Shown in pieces: positions 10,839-21,400 of a DNA stretch of 23,197 nt (the first letter of the stretch is position 1; the number at the start of each line of letters is the position of its first letter). The stretch spans positions 216,560 through 239,756 of the forward strand of contig BMAT01001843.1 in the NCBI GenBank assembly GCA_019649035.1, in the 5' to 3' direction. The notes beneath the pieces were generated by a model, which was given only the letters and a program-made list of their open reading frames with translations, ran no database searches and was not told the origin of the DNA. This DNA is from Elysia marginata. Its lineage: Eukaryota > Mollusca > Gastropoda > Plakobranchidae. The position numbers and the translations under genes were made by a program.

Positions 10839-11879
10839 CCCGCCCCTCGAAATTACAAACTTGCTATCTCTTTCTTGCGCTTTTCATCATAGTTCCTCCT
10901 TGCCGGAATCACCTGCTCTAATCACTATAGTATTTCTCTCTTTTAATGCAAACATAAAGGTTTAGCACTCGCTCTCTCTATCTCCCTCTCCCTCTCTCTT
11001 TTCTCTCAATCCTACTGTACATTTCTTCCTCTTCTTCGCTAAGATCTAGCTAGATGCCGGCCTTTAGATAAAGCTTTTAAATGCCATTACATGAATCATA
11101 TAAACCAATAAGCAAGCAAACAAAACAATGTGCTTGTAAAAAAAATTCTAGATTTTATTCATTTTGTTCATTAAGCTTTTCGACTTATTTGCCTTACGAA
11201 TTGAAAAGAAAAATCACGACAATGATTCACGAACACTCATTTCAAAGGAAAAAAATTTAATCTAGGTCTAGAGCTAGATTTCAGTGTATCATTGTCAGCA
11301 AGCCTATAGCCTTATTCGAAACCTACGAAACAAACATTGGTGAACATTTTCCTTCATAAAGTCTATTGTGTCCCCAACTGCATAAGCTTAAAATTATACG
11401 TTAGCGATGAAACAAACGCAAAGCCTGACGTAAAAATCATTCATAAAATCTACCTTCGTTCGAATTTGCTTTTCACCCTATATTCTTTCATAGTATGAAA
11501 AAAAAAATTCATCAGCACCAGCGCAACGCGCTATTTCATGAACGCATTTCGACGTTCAAGTAGAGTTGCATTGATGGCTTTAAAAAGTTTGACTATGGCA
11601 TTTGTAGGCCGATAAAGGGTATGCAAATAAGAAAACAATAAAACTACAGGGAGTCCGGATTTCTAGTTAACCTGTGTGATTTTAACATCTACCTGATGCC
11701 TTATAAAAAAAATTGAAGTCTGAGAGTTGAGTAGTTTAGAAGCTTTATGCGTCCTAAATTTGCCAAAAAGTCATCAACGCAAATATAATATGAATAGATA
11801 AACGAGCAGAATGTTGAACATGAATTATTTTTATAAGCATTAAAACAATTAAGATCATCATCATTACCTGTGCTACTAT
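10839..11879. other. Non-coding spacer with CT-rich tract
   Basis: A CT-rich tract lies at about 10968-11010. Around 11040-11060 and 11262-11280 the word CTAGATCT/CTAGA recurs. No coding or mobile element was recognised. The 71-codon - strand frame at 11701-11916 is unsupported. Confidence 0.4.
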
Positions 11880-11899
11880 CACTGACATGACCGTCAATT

Positions 11900-12056
11900 T
11901 TTCTACGAAAAAGCAACAGGAAATACTAATACTCTTGTCCGTGCTGCTAATGCTACAAAAGCAACAGGAAATACCAATATTTTTGCCCCTCCTGTTGCTG
12001 TGCTGCTGTTTATGCTCTTAATACTATCACCACTAATACCTACCACCACTGCTTCC
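11900..12056 (-). repeat. Dispersed repeat, copy B (LINE 3' tail) with internal duplication
   Basis: Reverse-complement match to 1414-1550. On the - strand it begins directly after the trinucleotide run that follows the LINE C-terminus. It then reads GTAGGTATTAGTGGTGATAG, AAGAGCATAA, CAGCAGCACAGC, AGGAGGGGCAAAA and TATTTCCTGTTGCTTTTGTA. The last part is duplicated: AAAGCAACAGGAAATAC occurs at about 11909 and again at about 11957 on the + strand, a unit of roughly 48 bp. The position suggests that this repeat is the 3'UTR or tail of the LINE at 12140-14690. Confidence 0.75.
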
Positions 12057-12106
12057 ACTACTACTATTACTACTACTGCTACTACTACTACTACTACTAC
12101 TACTAA

Positions 12107-12137
<31 letters not shown>

Positions 12138-12138
12138 A
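12057..12138. repeat. ACT and GCT trinucleotide microsatellite
   Basis: A long ACT/CTA run is followed by an uninterrupted GCT run at 12111-12137 (nine units). A 92-codon frame across it (12000-12278) encodes poly-threonine and poly-alanine purely from the repeat. It lies exactly between the LINE coding relic and its putative tail. Confidence 0.9.
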
Positions 12139-12139
12139 C

Positions 12140-13384
12140 AGTAGTGCTACTACTACGGACGACTTTCTTAGCTTCTGGCCTTCCGCTAGCAGAGTCATTA
12201 CTTTGCAGCTTCGACCGAGTTCCTTATTTCTACGATGAGGGTGTTCCACCTCAGTCGATTCCTTGCGATATGGCGTAGTGTATCCAGGACGTTCTGTGAT
12301 GTTAATATCCAGTTTTGTGGTGGAAAGTTTTTTATTAGATTTTTTTTCAGGGTTACTGGTTTGTGGTCGAACCCTTGCTTTTTTGTTGTTTTTCAAAAGT
12401 AGAAATACATTCCTTCATCGCAAGAATGTTTGTGTCTTTTTTCTGTTAAATACGTGCCCAATGAGTCTTCATCTTGCTTCGAGCGCCTCTTGCTTCGAGC
12501 ACTTGCACAGAGAGGGAAGCCTCTCCGCAATTTTTTTTTAAAGAAAACTTTGGATATTATTTGTTAGGATAACGAATTTGGAGATTTTTTAGTTGTTTTT
12601 GATGACACAAGTCTAGTGTTCTCTCGTCTGTTTTGTTTAGAGCTGAGGTGCCGCAGTTGTACAGCAGTACTGATTTGACTATAAAGTTGTACACTTTCCT
12701 TCTTTTCTTTTTTGTTTTGTTTTCCGCATTCCAGATGTTTGCAAATTTGTCCAATGCAATGTTAGATAAGTGCTAGCAGTGTTCTGTGTTCTCTTTGCTG
12801 CCAAGTAGCATTCAAATATTTTTTTTTCGTTTTTTTTTTGCCATTTTTCTTAATCTTTTCGTATGCATGTGTGCATAATTCACTTTCAGGCATTGTTTTT
12901 TTAATTTTTTTTTCTCCATCTTATGAACACCTGCATGCTTTTTCCCAATAAAGTTAAAATGGTCGGTGTACATTATTCCTGCAGAGATTGGATCTTGTTG
13001 CCTGTCTCGCAGAGATCTTAGGACCTTTAGGGCGTGTTGTAGATAAACTATAGAAAGGACCGGGTCTAGACGGTCTCTCTGCGGTGTAAAAGGTTGGTGG
13101 TAAATGGCATTGGGTCATCAGCTCCATTTATTTTGACATCTACCGTTTTTCTACCAAGTAGAAATTGGATGATACGAAGTTCATTCTAGTCGTTGATATC
13201 TTTTAGAATTTCAAGCAGTTTTCTCTGGTTGATGGTATCGAGCGCTGCTGGTGTATCACTGCGAGTGATGTTAACTTGCAAGTCTATCGTGTTGAGCCCT
13301 TTTGCTGCTATCCATAGGTGGCTCCACACTACGACTGATTTACTGCCGTTTGGTCTGGATTTGCTGTGACTGATGGCACCCTTA
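12140..13384 (-). pseudogene. LINE relic, 3' half (reverse transcriptase palm to C-terminus)
   Basis: Continues the - strand LINE begun at 14392-14690 after the Harbinger insertion. In order: WSHLWIAAKG and AALDTINQRKLLEILKDIND (about 13189-13250; motif A region AFDTINR..KLLEIL); then ELRIIQFLLGRKTVDVKING; the motif B region with PVLSIVYLQHALKVLR; motif C equivalent YTDH at 12959-12970 (normally YADD); FANIWNAENKT..KVYNFIVKSVLLYNCG; LDLCHQKQLKNLQIRYPNK (12557-12754); and finally RHIARNRLRWNTL near 12230-12280. Frameshifts and stops occur throughout, and two motif C residues are lost. From memory, the RYPNKISN-type C-terminus belongs to LINEs abundant in molluscs and cnidarians. The clade is not assigned. 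Confidence 0.85.
13382..13384. repeat. TTA target-site duplication, left
   Basis: The TTA immediately left of the inverted repeat is matched by TTA at 14389-14391 to the right. A 3-bp TTA/TAA duplication is the known hallmark of PIF/Harbinger insertion. Confidence 0.85.
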
Positions 13385-13418
13385 GAGCTTGTACACACAG
13401 GCTCCGTACAGACCATAC
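13385..13418. repeat. Harbinger terminal inverted repeat, left
   Basis: Perfect 34-bp complement of 14355-14388. It starts GAGCTTGTACACACAGG at the TTA junction. Confidence 0.9.
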
Positions 13419-13965
13419 AGAAAAAGTGCGGTTGCGTTCAGCGTTATATTTTACAACTTGGTGTTCACACAGCAGCCAGTCCGCCACGGACAGATTTTTT
13501 CTGTCTACCGCACAATCTGGTTGCGTCAAGCATGCCAGACATTTTATGGTCTGTGTGGACAGAAAAGGGGCGTTGACGTCACTAAAGACGCTAAGAAAAT
13601 AGCAGTTTATAAGGTTTTCTTGAAGCACAAGAATTGCAGTTATTTTTAATTTAAGTATTTGTGTTTTGTTACTGTAGCCCAGTGCCATTATATTAATTAC
13701 CGAACATTGGTCAAGAAGAGCACGGCTATTCATTTTCTTTCAATATCATTTTATCCAAATGAAAGAATGCACACATACCTATCATTGAATACATTAACTT
13801 GCAATCAAAACAACGAGAAAAACATTGACGATTAGTAAATATTACCCTCTTTTACGTTTCCTTATATTTTTTTTAACATTTTGTATGAATCAAAGCTGAT
13901 TACTTTTAATAAACACATTGAATGAACAACTAAAATAAACATTTGTATCAAAATACTGTTCTTAC

Positions 13966-14258
13966 CTTAGTGTGACCACCAATCTTTCCTTTGGTGTAAT
14001 TGCTTTCCTCCAGTTTGTGTTTTGTTTCTGAAGCTCACTGGCACATAACTTCAGCAAGGATTGAAATGTTGTTGGCGTCATTCGAAAATATTCCAAACAT
14101 TTCTTATCATCAGCAAATATTTGTGGCAACAATTTTAATTCTCCCAAAACTCCCCGGTCTCTACAAATTGGGTGAATCCAGTGACGCCGCTTGGATGCTA
14201 GGGATTTTCTTCTGTACCACCAAAGCAGAAATATCTTGCGTTTCCTCGTGAGCGCCAT
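13966..14258 (-). CDS. Harbinger transposase, N-terminal exon only (truncated gene)
   Basis: From ATG at 14258 an uninterrupted 97-codon frame runs to a donor site (CTAAG|GTAAGA) at 13966/13965. It starts MALTRKRKIFLLWWYRRK, continues RRHWIHPICRDRG and FADDKKCLEYFRMTPTTFQS, and ends with ITPKERLVVTLR split by the intron. This pattern (HWIHPI, YFRM, F..LL, ERL.VTLR) is the N-terminal region of HARBI1-like transposases, where the family usually continues into a DDE nuclease. The following 547 bases to the left inverted repeat contain no recognisable catalytic domain, so only about a quarter of the protein is encoded. An upstream in-frame extension to 14426 runs through the inverted repeat and is not preferred; the ATG has AAA before it (AAAATGG context). 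The absence of stops contrasts with the surrounding LINE. Confidence 0.85.
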
Positions 14259-14354
14259 TTTGAAACGGAAAAAAAAATCTGCACGGTCTGTATGGACGCT
14301 GTGTGAACGGTGTAACTGCACTTTTCTGCACAGAACTTTTCTGTTTCGGACAAC

Positions 14355-14388
14355 GTATGGTCTGTACGGAGCCTGTGTGTACAAGCTC
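14355..14388. repeat. Harbinger terminal inverted repeat, right
   Basis: Perfect complement of 13385-13418. It is followed by TTA at 14389-14391, the right target-site duplication. Confidence 0.9.
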
Positions 14389-14690
14389 TTAGTCTGGTAC
14401 GATTGTGGGAAAAACGCTTCGGTCACAGTTAAGAAGTGTTTGGGTCGTAGATACGATGGTGGCCCTTTGGTTTTCCTGGTTTTGGGATGGCAAGCAGAAA
14501 GCCTTCATTTGTCCTTGTTTATTCGTGTCATTCAAAAACCTTGTTCAAGCCGTCTGCGTTTATTTGTCAATAATTGGTGGGACATGTTGGAGGCACTTAT
14601 TGCAGATGTTGCCTTTACGAAGGGTACGACTGTTCTCAGGCTTGCGGATACTCTCTCACTTTTCGTTTCATGTTACGTTATTTAATACTA
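14389..14690 (-). pseudogene. LINE relic, 5' part (upstream of reverse transcriptase palm)
   Basis: The - strand reads LNKVFE, then EGFLLAIPKPGKPKG (about 14455-14510; compare the reverse transcriptase block LIALPKPGKPKG, known from memory), then YDPN and, after a frameshift, FFPQSYQT up to the Harbinger junction. Removing the transposon and one TTA lets QSYQTK run in frame into GAISHSKSRPNG at 13375 and below, so both sides are one interrupted LINE copy. The 5' end is truncated next to the AAT microsatellite at 14699. Stops are present. Confidence 0.8.
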
Positions 14691-14698
14691 ATAGTACA

Positions 14699-14764
14699 AA
14701 TAATAATAATAATAATAACAATAATAATAATAATAATAATAATAATTATAATAATAATAATAAT
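14699..14764. repeat. AAT trinucleotide microsatellite
   Basis: A run of AAT/ATA triplets with two interruptions abuts the truncated 5' end of the LINE relic. Frames encoding poly-asparagine or poly-isoleucine across it (14405-14803, 14574-14768) are artefacts. Confidence 0.9.
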
Positions 14765-14769
14765 CTGAT

Positions 14770-15135
14770 GATCACTAAGCTACGACTGAAGTTAAGCGCT
14801 TAACAGCAAGCTAGGGTAGGCTTCTGACAAAACGTCTTCCGGTGCGCTGAAATGTTCGTCTTAAGCCGGAAGCCAAAGTAGTTTTCTACTTTTGATTTGT
14901 ATAATGTTAACCGTTTTGCTTGCAGGTGGGTCTCATGCCTTGTTAACTACAGTAAATTATTTTCTAATAGTACATGTAGAGTGCTGTTGTACTATAGCGC
15001 TTAAATTTTAATTAATTTCTTCATGTTTGTGATACGGTAAAAAATACTGAAAGAAAAACAGCACACCAGCATGACTGATAATTAAATTTTTACACGATGA
15101 AAAAAAACCACTTTTTAACTTTTTAATTATTTCAG
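14770..15135. other. Upstream region or 5' intron of the transporter gene
   Basis: Nothing is recognised until a pyrimidine-rich run at about 15108-15135 ending TTATTTCAG. This looks like a 3' splice site, so at least the right part is probably intron 1 of the transporter gene, with the true promoter further left, possibly beyond the repeats. No TATA box or CpG-rich core promoter was identified. Confidence 0.4.
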
Positions 15136-15136
15136 G

Positions 15137-15178
15137 ATGTTTAACCTGAGAAAGATAACCAACGCTTCAAACAAGTGA
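15137..15178 (+). promoter_or_regulatory. Upstream ORF 1, 13 codons
   Basis: ATG at 15137, two bases into the predicted exon, ends at TGA 15176-15178 after 13 codons (MFNLRKITNASNK). Its use depends on how much leader precedes it. Confidence 0.35.
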
Positions 15179-15251
15179 AAACAGACACCAAGGAGGACGT
15201 TCACGTTAAAAATAGAAACCACAGTCCAGCGCTTAATTCGGCCGCCGCACC

Positions 15252-15263
15252 ATGATGGTTTAA
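15252..15263 (+). promoter_or_regulatory. Minimal upstream ORF in near-ideal start context
   Basis: GCCGCCGCACCATGATGG surrounds a three-codon ORF (Met-Met-Val-stop, TAA at 15261-15263). The context resembles the animal Kozak optimum, with A at -3 for both ATGs and G at +4 for the second. The main ATG at 15370 has G at -3 but T at +4, which is weaker. Such a short strong uORF would be expected to reduce or condition translation of the main frame (inference). Confidence 0.45.
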
Positions 15264-15369
15264 CTGTATTTTATGCCTACACCAAGACACTGCAATCCTG
15301 AACTTAAAAAAGGAACAAACTTAGAATTTAACAAGACTATATCAAAGATAGATTCAACTTGATTCTGAC

Positions 15370-15450
15370 ATGTCAGAATTACCAGGAAAGGAAAATCCTG
15401 CATTTGCAGGAGAATTGCCTCTGAAGGAAATAAAAAGTGATCTCTCTGGG
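15370..15450 (+). CDS. Transporter coding exon 1 (residues 1-27)
   Basis: MSELPGKENPAFAGELPLKE followed by IKSDLSG, ending at a strong donor GGG|GTAAGT, phase 0. The start is the first Met after the in-frame stop at 15349. It is hydrophilic with no signal peptide, as expected for a CNT with a cytosolic N-terminus. Confidence 0.75.
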
Positions 15451-18400
15451 GTAAGTAGAAACTTTTGAAGTCTTAATGTAAATAGTGGCTTAGAAACTTT
15501 TCACAAGTTACTGCAGTCAAGAGAGCTGACATTTCCTTATTAGTATTTGAACACTGAAATTACTAATGTGATGGCCGTTGCCACAGGTAGTGTTTTTACA
15601 CCTCCTAAATCTCTCCTTTCAGTATACATGATTTTTTGTGTTCTAACATTCTACTCGATAAAACCGTGTTGTCTTGAATCAAACTACTTGGTTATCATCT
15701 TTTTCTATAGTGTTTATCAAGGCATCTGGAAGAATTCAGGTTGGATAAACTACGAGTATTGATACAATTTTAAAAGCTTTTGCCATCACACATTTTCTAA
15801 AAAGAAAAAAAAAACATTTTATGTGCGCTTTTATTGTTTTCATTAAATTTGTTTATTGTTTTAATTGTCACTTGAGTTCTATGGAACCTCATCACAGGCT
15901 TCCCTAGCTCTTTACCATGATCATGTTCACGCTGCTCTGCGGTATAAAACTAATCTATTAAACGTAATATAAATTAAATCATTAGTTTTTGTCTAGTTTA
16001 GAACGTACATAAACTTTGAACATAGCTCTAGATGGCATTTCTGAAGGTTTTATTAATTTTTAGCTCTCTAAGTCTATTCTGTTTGTTTCAGGATGTGGCT
16101 GACTCTCAGGTGACTCTTTACGAGGTGAACTCAGATCCAAGCCCCAACCACCGACAGTCCGGCCTCACGAATGGAGACCTGGCTCATGGCGAGGCCTTAG
16201 ATGATGACCTGGAACCGAAACCGAAACCCTTTAACCCTCTAGATCATAACGTAATCGTGCGGTTTATCATGGCGGTCCAGACGGCTGTTTCAGAGACATA
16301 TACAGAACACAAGGTATTAACATCTCAGAGTGACGTGACATAATTATGCAGAATTTGGCGACATTGGCAGAAGGATCATATCAAAAGTGGCGATTGTTTA
16401 CACAATTATGGGTTAATAAAGATGCCTGGGCATAGTTATGGTGACGTAACCGACTGGTGAAATAATCTTTTTTGCATAACTTTAATTTTTTAGAGGTGAA
16501 GTCGAATCCGTTTGACCTTTCTAGTTGATATTTAATTTGCATGCAGTGGCCCAATTTTAGCTCTTGAAATGGTGTTGAGTTAGTTTGTTTATTTTTTTTT
16601 GTATTTTAGTTGTCAGCAGGTTTTTAGTTCTGTTGGTTTGAAAGTTTATTAAATATTATCATTTTGTTTTTTAACTATGATTTCATGACAGATGTCACCA
16701 AGCATTGAAAATAATTTATGTAGTGGAATGTGCTTTTAAATTTTAGGTACCAAACTTTATACGATCTTCGCCAATACCATTGCACAGAATTCGTTCCTTG
16801 TACCGTCAAACGATATTTTTTTGCTCTTTTAGTTCGCTCAATACATTTGTTTTAGTTTAAAGAATTTCATGTTGTTTTTTCGGCCAAAAAACAAGGTAGG
16901 TTTCCATGGACTCTTTAAATGTTATTAATTTGATAGACTGGCAGCGCATCTTCGTTTTGATTTAGAGTTATCATCATCGTCATCAGTATCATTATCATTA
17001 TTATATTTATCGTCTCTATCATTATGATGATCATCATAATCATGTTTCCATAAATAAAAGACGCCGGCATTTGTGTGTGGCATCCAAAACATCCAAAACA
17101 TATATCTCGCAGTTGAGTTAGTCAAGAGCTTTAGAATTTTAAGTAGTCTACCCTTACCAACACAGTTCTATCTATAGTCACTGTTCTATTCAAAATCTTA
17201 AGGTTTGGATACCAGGACAAAAGATGACATCTGTCAAGTTCATGGACAGAACAATATAGGATCAATATTTATCTTGCTTTTGTCAACTATTTAATCACTT
17301 GATATAGAATATTGACATTTTAGTTGCAGAAAAGATAAAAAGAAAAGGGTGTTTGGGTTTTAAACACAATCGACTCAGAAAATTATTTGCGTACTTTGTA
17401 CAGGGGCACACTATCTTCACAACAGAAAATATTTTTCAACAGACTTCCCAACAGATACTATATTTCAACAGACTTCCTATTCTATATACTCTGTTTTTAC
17501 ACCCAGGTGACCATATGGCGGTTTATTGGGATTATACTTCTCGTGGCCTTTCTGGTCTATTTCGGCTTTGCAATAGATCATGAGTTTGGGAGTGAGGCCT
17601 CCTATCGTTTGCTTATCTGTACAATACTGGGACTGGCGCTACTGATGCTGGTCTTGTTACAGAGCTATCTCAAGCCTCTCACTGGCAGAATCAATAAGTT
17701 CATCACAGATCCAAGCTACAAAAAGATTAGATTCATCATAAGATGGTATGTACCTATCATTACAATATGAATCGTTGTCGTTATTGTCGTTGTGCAATCG
17801 ATTAAAATCTAGTAGGTTGCCATCTGTTTGCTTTTGAGTGCACCTAACTGCAGTGAACTGTTCATATTTTCTATATATCTCTCCAAACTTGAACCTATAT
17901 CTCTTTAATCAAGCGTATTTTATACACAAAATTAGAGAGCAGTTCCCCTTGTTAAAAAGAGGCATGGTCTGTTATGAGGGTAAATAAGTTGGAAAAGATT
18001 CTGGGAAATTTGACTGAAAGTTTTGTTGCTGTATGTTTTTCTTTAGAACAGAAAAAACCTCTATTAAAATATCAAAACCTCTATATCCTACCAACGTAAT
18101 CAGTCATATCAGACAGAAAACCATTGAACACCATCACGATCATTAGTAGTCTATAGCAGGCCTATCTCTATAGTTTAGTGCATCACGATCATTAGCAGGC
18201 CTATCTCTATAATTTCGTGCGATCACGATAATGCAATGTCATGGAAATGTGCAATTTACAGAAAAAAGATTACCGTTAGAAGTACATTGATCCTTTTGAA
18301 ACTTTTTTTATATCAACATCCCCGTAAAGCTTGTAACATATACAACTATGATTTGGTACAAAGCAAGGCAACACCGCTTTTTAAAAGGTTTCAATGTTGG

Positions 18401-21400
18401 TGTTTCATTTGAAAAAAGACAAAATAACAATTGAGTGAATAATAAATTAAAAAGAACTTGGTTAACAACCGAGAAGGCATTTTGAAAAAAAAGAAGAAAT
18501 CACAGAAGTGGTGAGTGATTTAAAATAAACGGCTAACAACCGCGAGACAGAAATACTTTTTCGTAGTCCAGAGGTAGACACTCAGTTTTTGGACCTAAAA
18601 ATGAAGGGTTCGAGCCACAGGTTCTGCTGTCGACATTTAGTCTTTGAGAAAGGTTATTTACACACGTACGTATTTCTTCGTCGCACTCAGGTGATAATTG
18701 AGTACCCAGTTTTATGGGCAGTGAAAGATCTTGTCAGAGTGCCAGAGTGATGCGCTTTTCCAGCTGTTCCAGAGGGTTATTTGGTTGATAATGATCCGTT
18801 GAGAAATCTATGTCAAGCGCTAAGATATTAATCGATTAGGCGCTTTATAAATATGCTTTTTACGTTTTACCTTTCAATAGTTGCCATATCTCCAGGCCCT
18901 TTTGCAACAGTTAGGCAGGCTTTATGTTACTAGCATTTTATATAAGGGTTTTCAGAACTGGTCACTAAAGTAATTATTTCAGTGCAGGCTTTACATGTGA
19001 TATAATAAGTTATGTAATTATGATTGAATAAATTTTTGTAATGGATAGATTTTAACACAGAATTTTCACATTGGAACACTGAAATAATAACATTTATAAT
19101 ATTAATAACAATAATACATAATTTGATGTAGAGCATAAGCATAACATTGTTGTGATTTTATATCCTGTCAGCCCATATGAACATTTTCAAGAAAAAATCT
19201 GAAACTCTTTATTGCGTGCAGCCTTTAATATGTTACGGTTTTTAAAGAAAATTAATTTTAAAAAGAAAACAGTTGCATAAAGAGAGGCAAGGCGTACACT
19301 TGAAGTGTTATCAGATCAATGGTATATTTTCGCTAGAAAGATCAATTATATAATAAAATTTACAGGTATTAAGAGTAAGAATGGCATCATGAGGGGTCTC
19401 TCAATTTGCAGGACAGTCGAACATTACTCTGTATGTCCTGGGTTTGATCCCACATGCAGGACATTTATTCAAGGCCCGGTGCTCACCCTGCATAAATTGT
19501 GTATCTAGGTCTCTTTTTACATGTATGTAAATCTTTAACTTCAGCTTTTTTTCTTCTTCATAAGTTAGAGACTTCAGCTGATTAAAAAAAAAATTTTTTT
19601 TTAAACTCAAGCCATAAACCAAGACATGCTGTCAAGTAACATCTCAGGGTTATGTACTAAAAATAATAAAGCAAAACTCCCGCTCTTTCGGCCTAATATT
19701 GGATTGTCAATCTCTATGTTTCTCTATAGACCTACTTAATAGTTTTGAAAAAAAATCTTATTTCTAAAGAAACTTTTCATACGTTACTTACAACGGCTTA
19801 AAGAATCTTGCATCATGTTCAGGTTTTTTCCTCATTGGTCTTTTAGAAAAATGTGTTTAAAAGACTTAAAAAAATAAAGACGGCCAAGAGACAAAAGACA
19901 ATATATTCAACAGACATGTTCAACTGTGGAGAGGAAGTTCTTTGCAGCGAATCAAGTGTTAATACTGATAAACCAGATTACGTATCCTGTTTCTTATCTT
20001 TTGTCTTCTTTGTTCTTGTTAATCTCCTCTTTGTATTTATTGGATTTAAAGTTTGGTTGAATCCGCTTCCCCTTCAGAGCTTCTGTTTATGTGGGGCATG
20101 CATGGTTGAAATTGTTTTTGTTTTTCGAGTTTGTGTTTATTCTTTTGATGATGCTATTTATTTTTCTGTCTATCATTCTTTCTATCTATCTATAAACCCC
20201 TACTGATTCATCTTTCTATCAATCCATCTACCTGTCTTTCTGTCTATCTAAAACTATGAATTTCCCATTTAAAATTTCTACGTTATAATATCTATCTATC
20301 TACATGTATTATGTTTCTATGTATTTCTTTTTTTTTTGTTGTTGTTCTTAATAAACAATAAATTATATATATTTATTTATTTTTAATAAGAACACATTTT
20401 TTTTTGTGCAAAAAGGTACAAGTTGTCAGTGTGGATCTTTGAATACCTCAATGTTTTTGCCGACCGTTTCGCTCATAATTTCTAATTTTGCGTTTTGTAT
20501 ATTCGTTTTTATATTTAACCTCAACTATTAATATGCATTTTTTACGCCCCTCCCTGCTTATATAAACCGACATTTTCTATTGTTGTTATTACAAAGTTAT
20601 TAAAATCAATAATATTAAAACAACCGCAAAAAGCTTAATGATGTATTTTTTTTTAAAAAGCAACACAAAATGGTTACTTCTTTTGGTCACATAAAAATTA
20701 GAGCAATGAAAATACCTATGTAATCTCAAGTCCATGCAAAAAAACACCATTATTTGCTGATAAATGAATATTGATCTTTGTAAACACGTCGTGTTGTATG
20801 TCTTTACAAAAAGTTGGGGTTGTGGGGAAAGCAGGGTAATTCAGACACAGATCACGCCTTCGCCACGTTAAGTTAATATGAGCATTTTTTTTTTAATGTG
20901 TATCGTGCCTTTTACAGCTATGAAAATATTTATGATTCTACCGTTCCTATACCTTGACGAAGCATTTCATTTAAAAGAAAATGAAAGAGGTATTTGTATA
21001 GCAGATTTTTATCCTGGGTTGTCTTACGATTTGGTTTATTAAAATCTACAATGTTTAATATGTTCGAAGATAAATTTTTCAACAAGTCCTATCTTTTTAT
21101 GGTTGTCAGCGGCAAACTGTCTAAATAAAAGGAAATATCGTTTCGCTAATCTCTTCCCATTGTCCCCCCTCTTCCCTTTTCACGTTAAAAAACTATGTGT
21201 TGCTTTTATTACTTTGCTCTTATAAGTGTTTGCCTTTTTTAAATTTTTCAACATGATGAGATGATGTATATCTCATTAATCCAACTTTATAAAAACAATG
21301 GAGTGCGTTTCATGCGGATAAATTGTGTACGTAGGCCATAATATTCAGCCTTTCCATTTTCAACTGTGGGAGGGTTCTTTTGAGTTACACAAACTTCTTC

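Larger units (their letters stand above)
13385..14388 (-). mobile_element. PIF/Harbinger DNA transposon, internally deleted, 1004 bp
   Basis: Terminal inverted repeats of 34 bp (13385-13418 and 14355-14388, beginning GAGCTTGTACACACAGGCTC) are perfect complements. Weaker inverted similarity continues inward for another 70 bases or so (GTTCACACAGC and GCAGATTTTTT blocks on both sides). TTA direct duplications flank it. It carries the first exon of a Harbinger transposase (13966-14258) but no sequence resembling the DDE catalytic domain. It is therefore a non-autonomous deletion derivative that would depend on a transposase in trans. Identical repeats point to recent activity compared with the decayed LINE it sits in. 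Confidence 0.92.
15136..15369 (+). other. Probable 5'UTR part of transporter exon
   Basis: Follows a good acceptor (TTTTTAATTATTTCAG, ending 15135) and leads to the ATG at 15370. An in-frame TAG at 15349-15351 closes the reading frame upstream, which supports 15370 as the first usable Met. Two upstream ORFs lie inside. It could also be a plain transcription start region; transcript data would decide. Confidence 0.5.

Noticed and set aside
12000-12278. Poly-Thr/poly-Ala ORF
   Set aside because: It only translates the ACT/GCT microsatellite and the antisense LINE end.
13329-13733. Overlapping 67-134 codon frames on both strands in the left part of the Harbinger element
   Set aside because: They cross the inverted repeat or run into the LINE. 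None resembles a DDE transposase or Myb-like Harbinger protein.
14405-14803. ORFs with poly-Asn or poly-Ile
   Set aside because: They result from the AAT microsatellite and antisense LINE sequence.
16032-16313. Alternative start at 16032 that would give exon 2 a signal-peptide-like hydrophobic N-terminus
   Set aside because: The hydrophobic residues are encoded by the pyrimidine tract of the 3' splice site. The spliced version joins in phase to an upstream exon with a proper start, and CNTs have a cytosolic N-terminus.
19853-20206. 117-codon frame with a hydrophobic segment in intron 3
   Set aside because: Phenylalanine- and valine-rich stretches follow from T-rich intronic DNA. It lacks splice sites in phase with the transporter and resembles no family.
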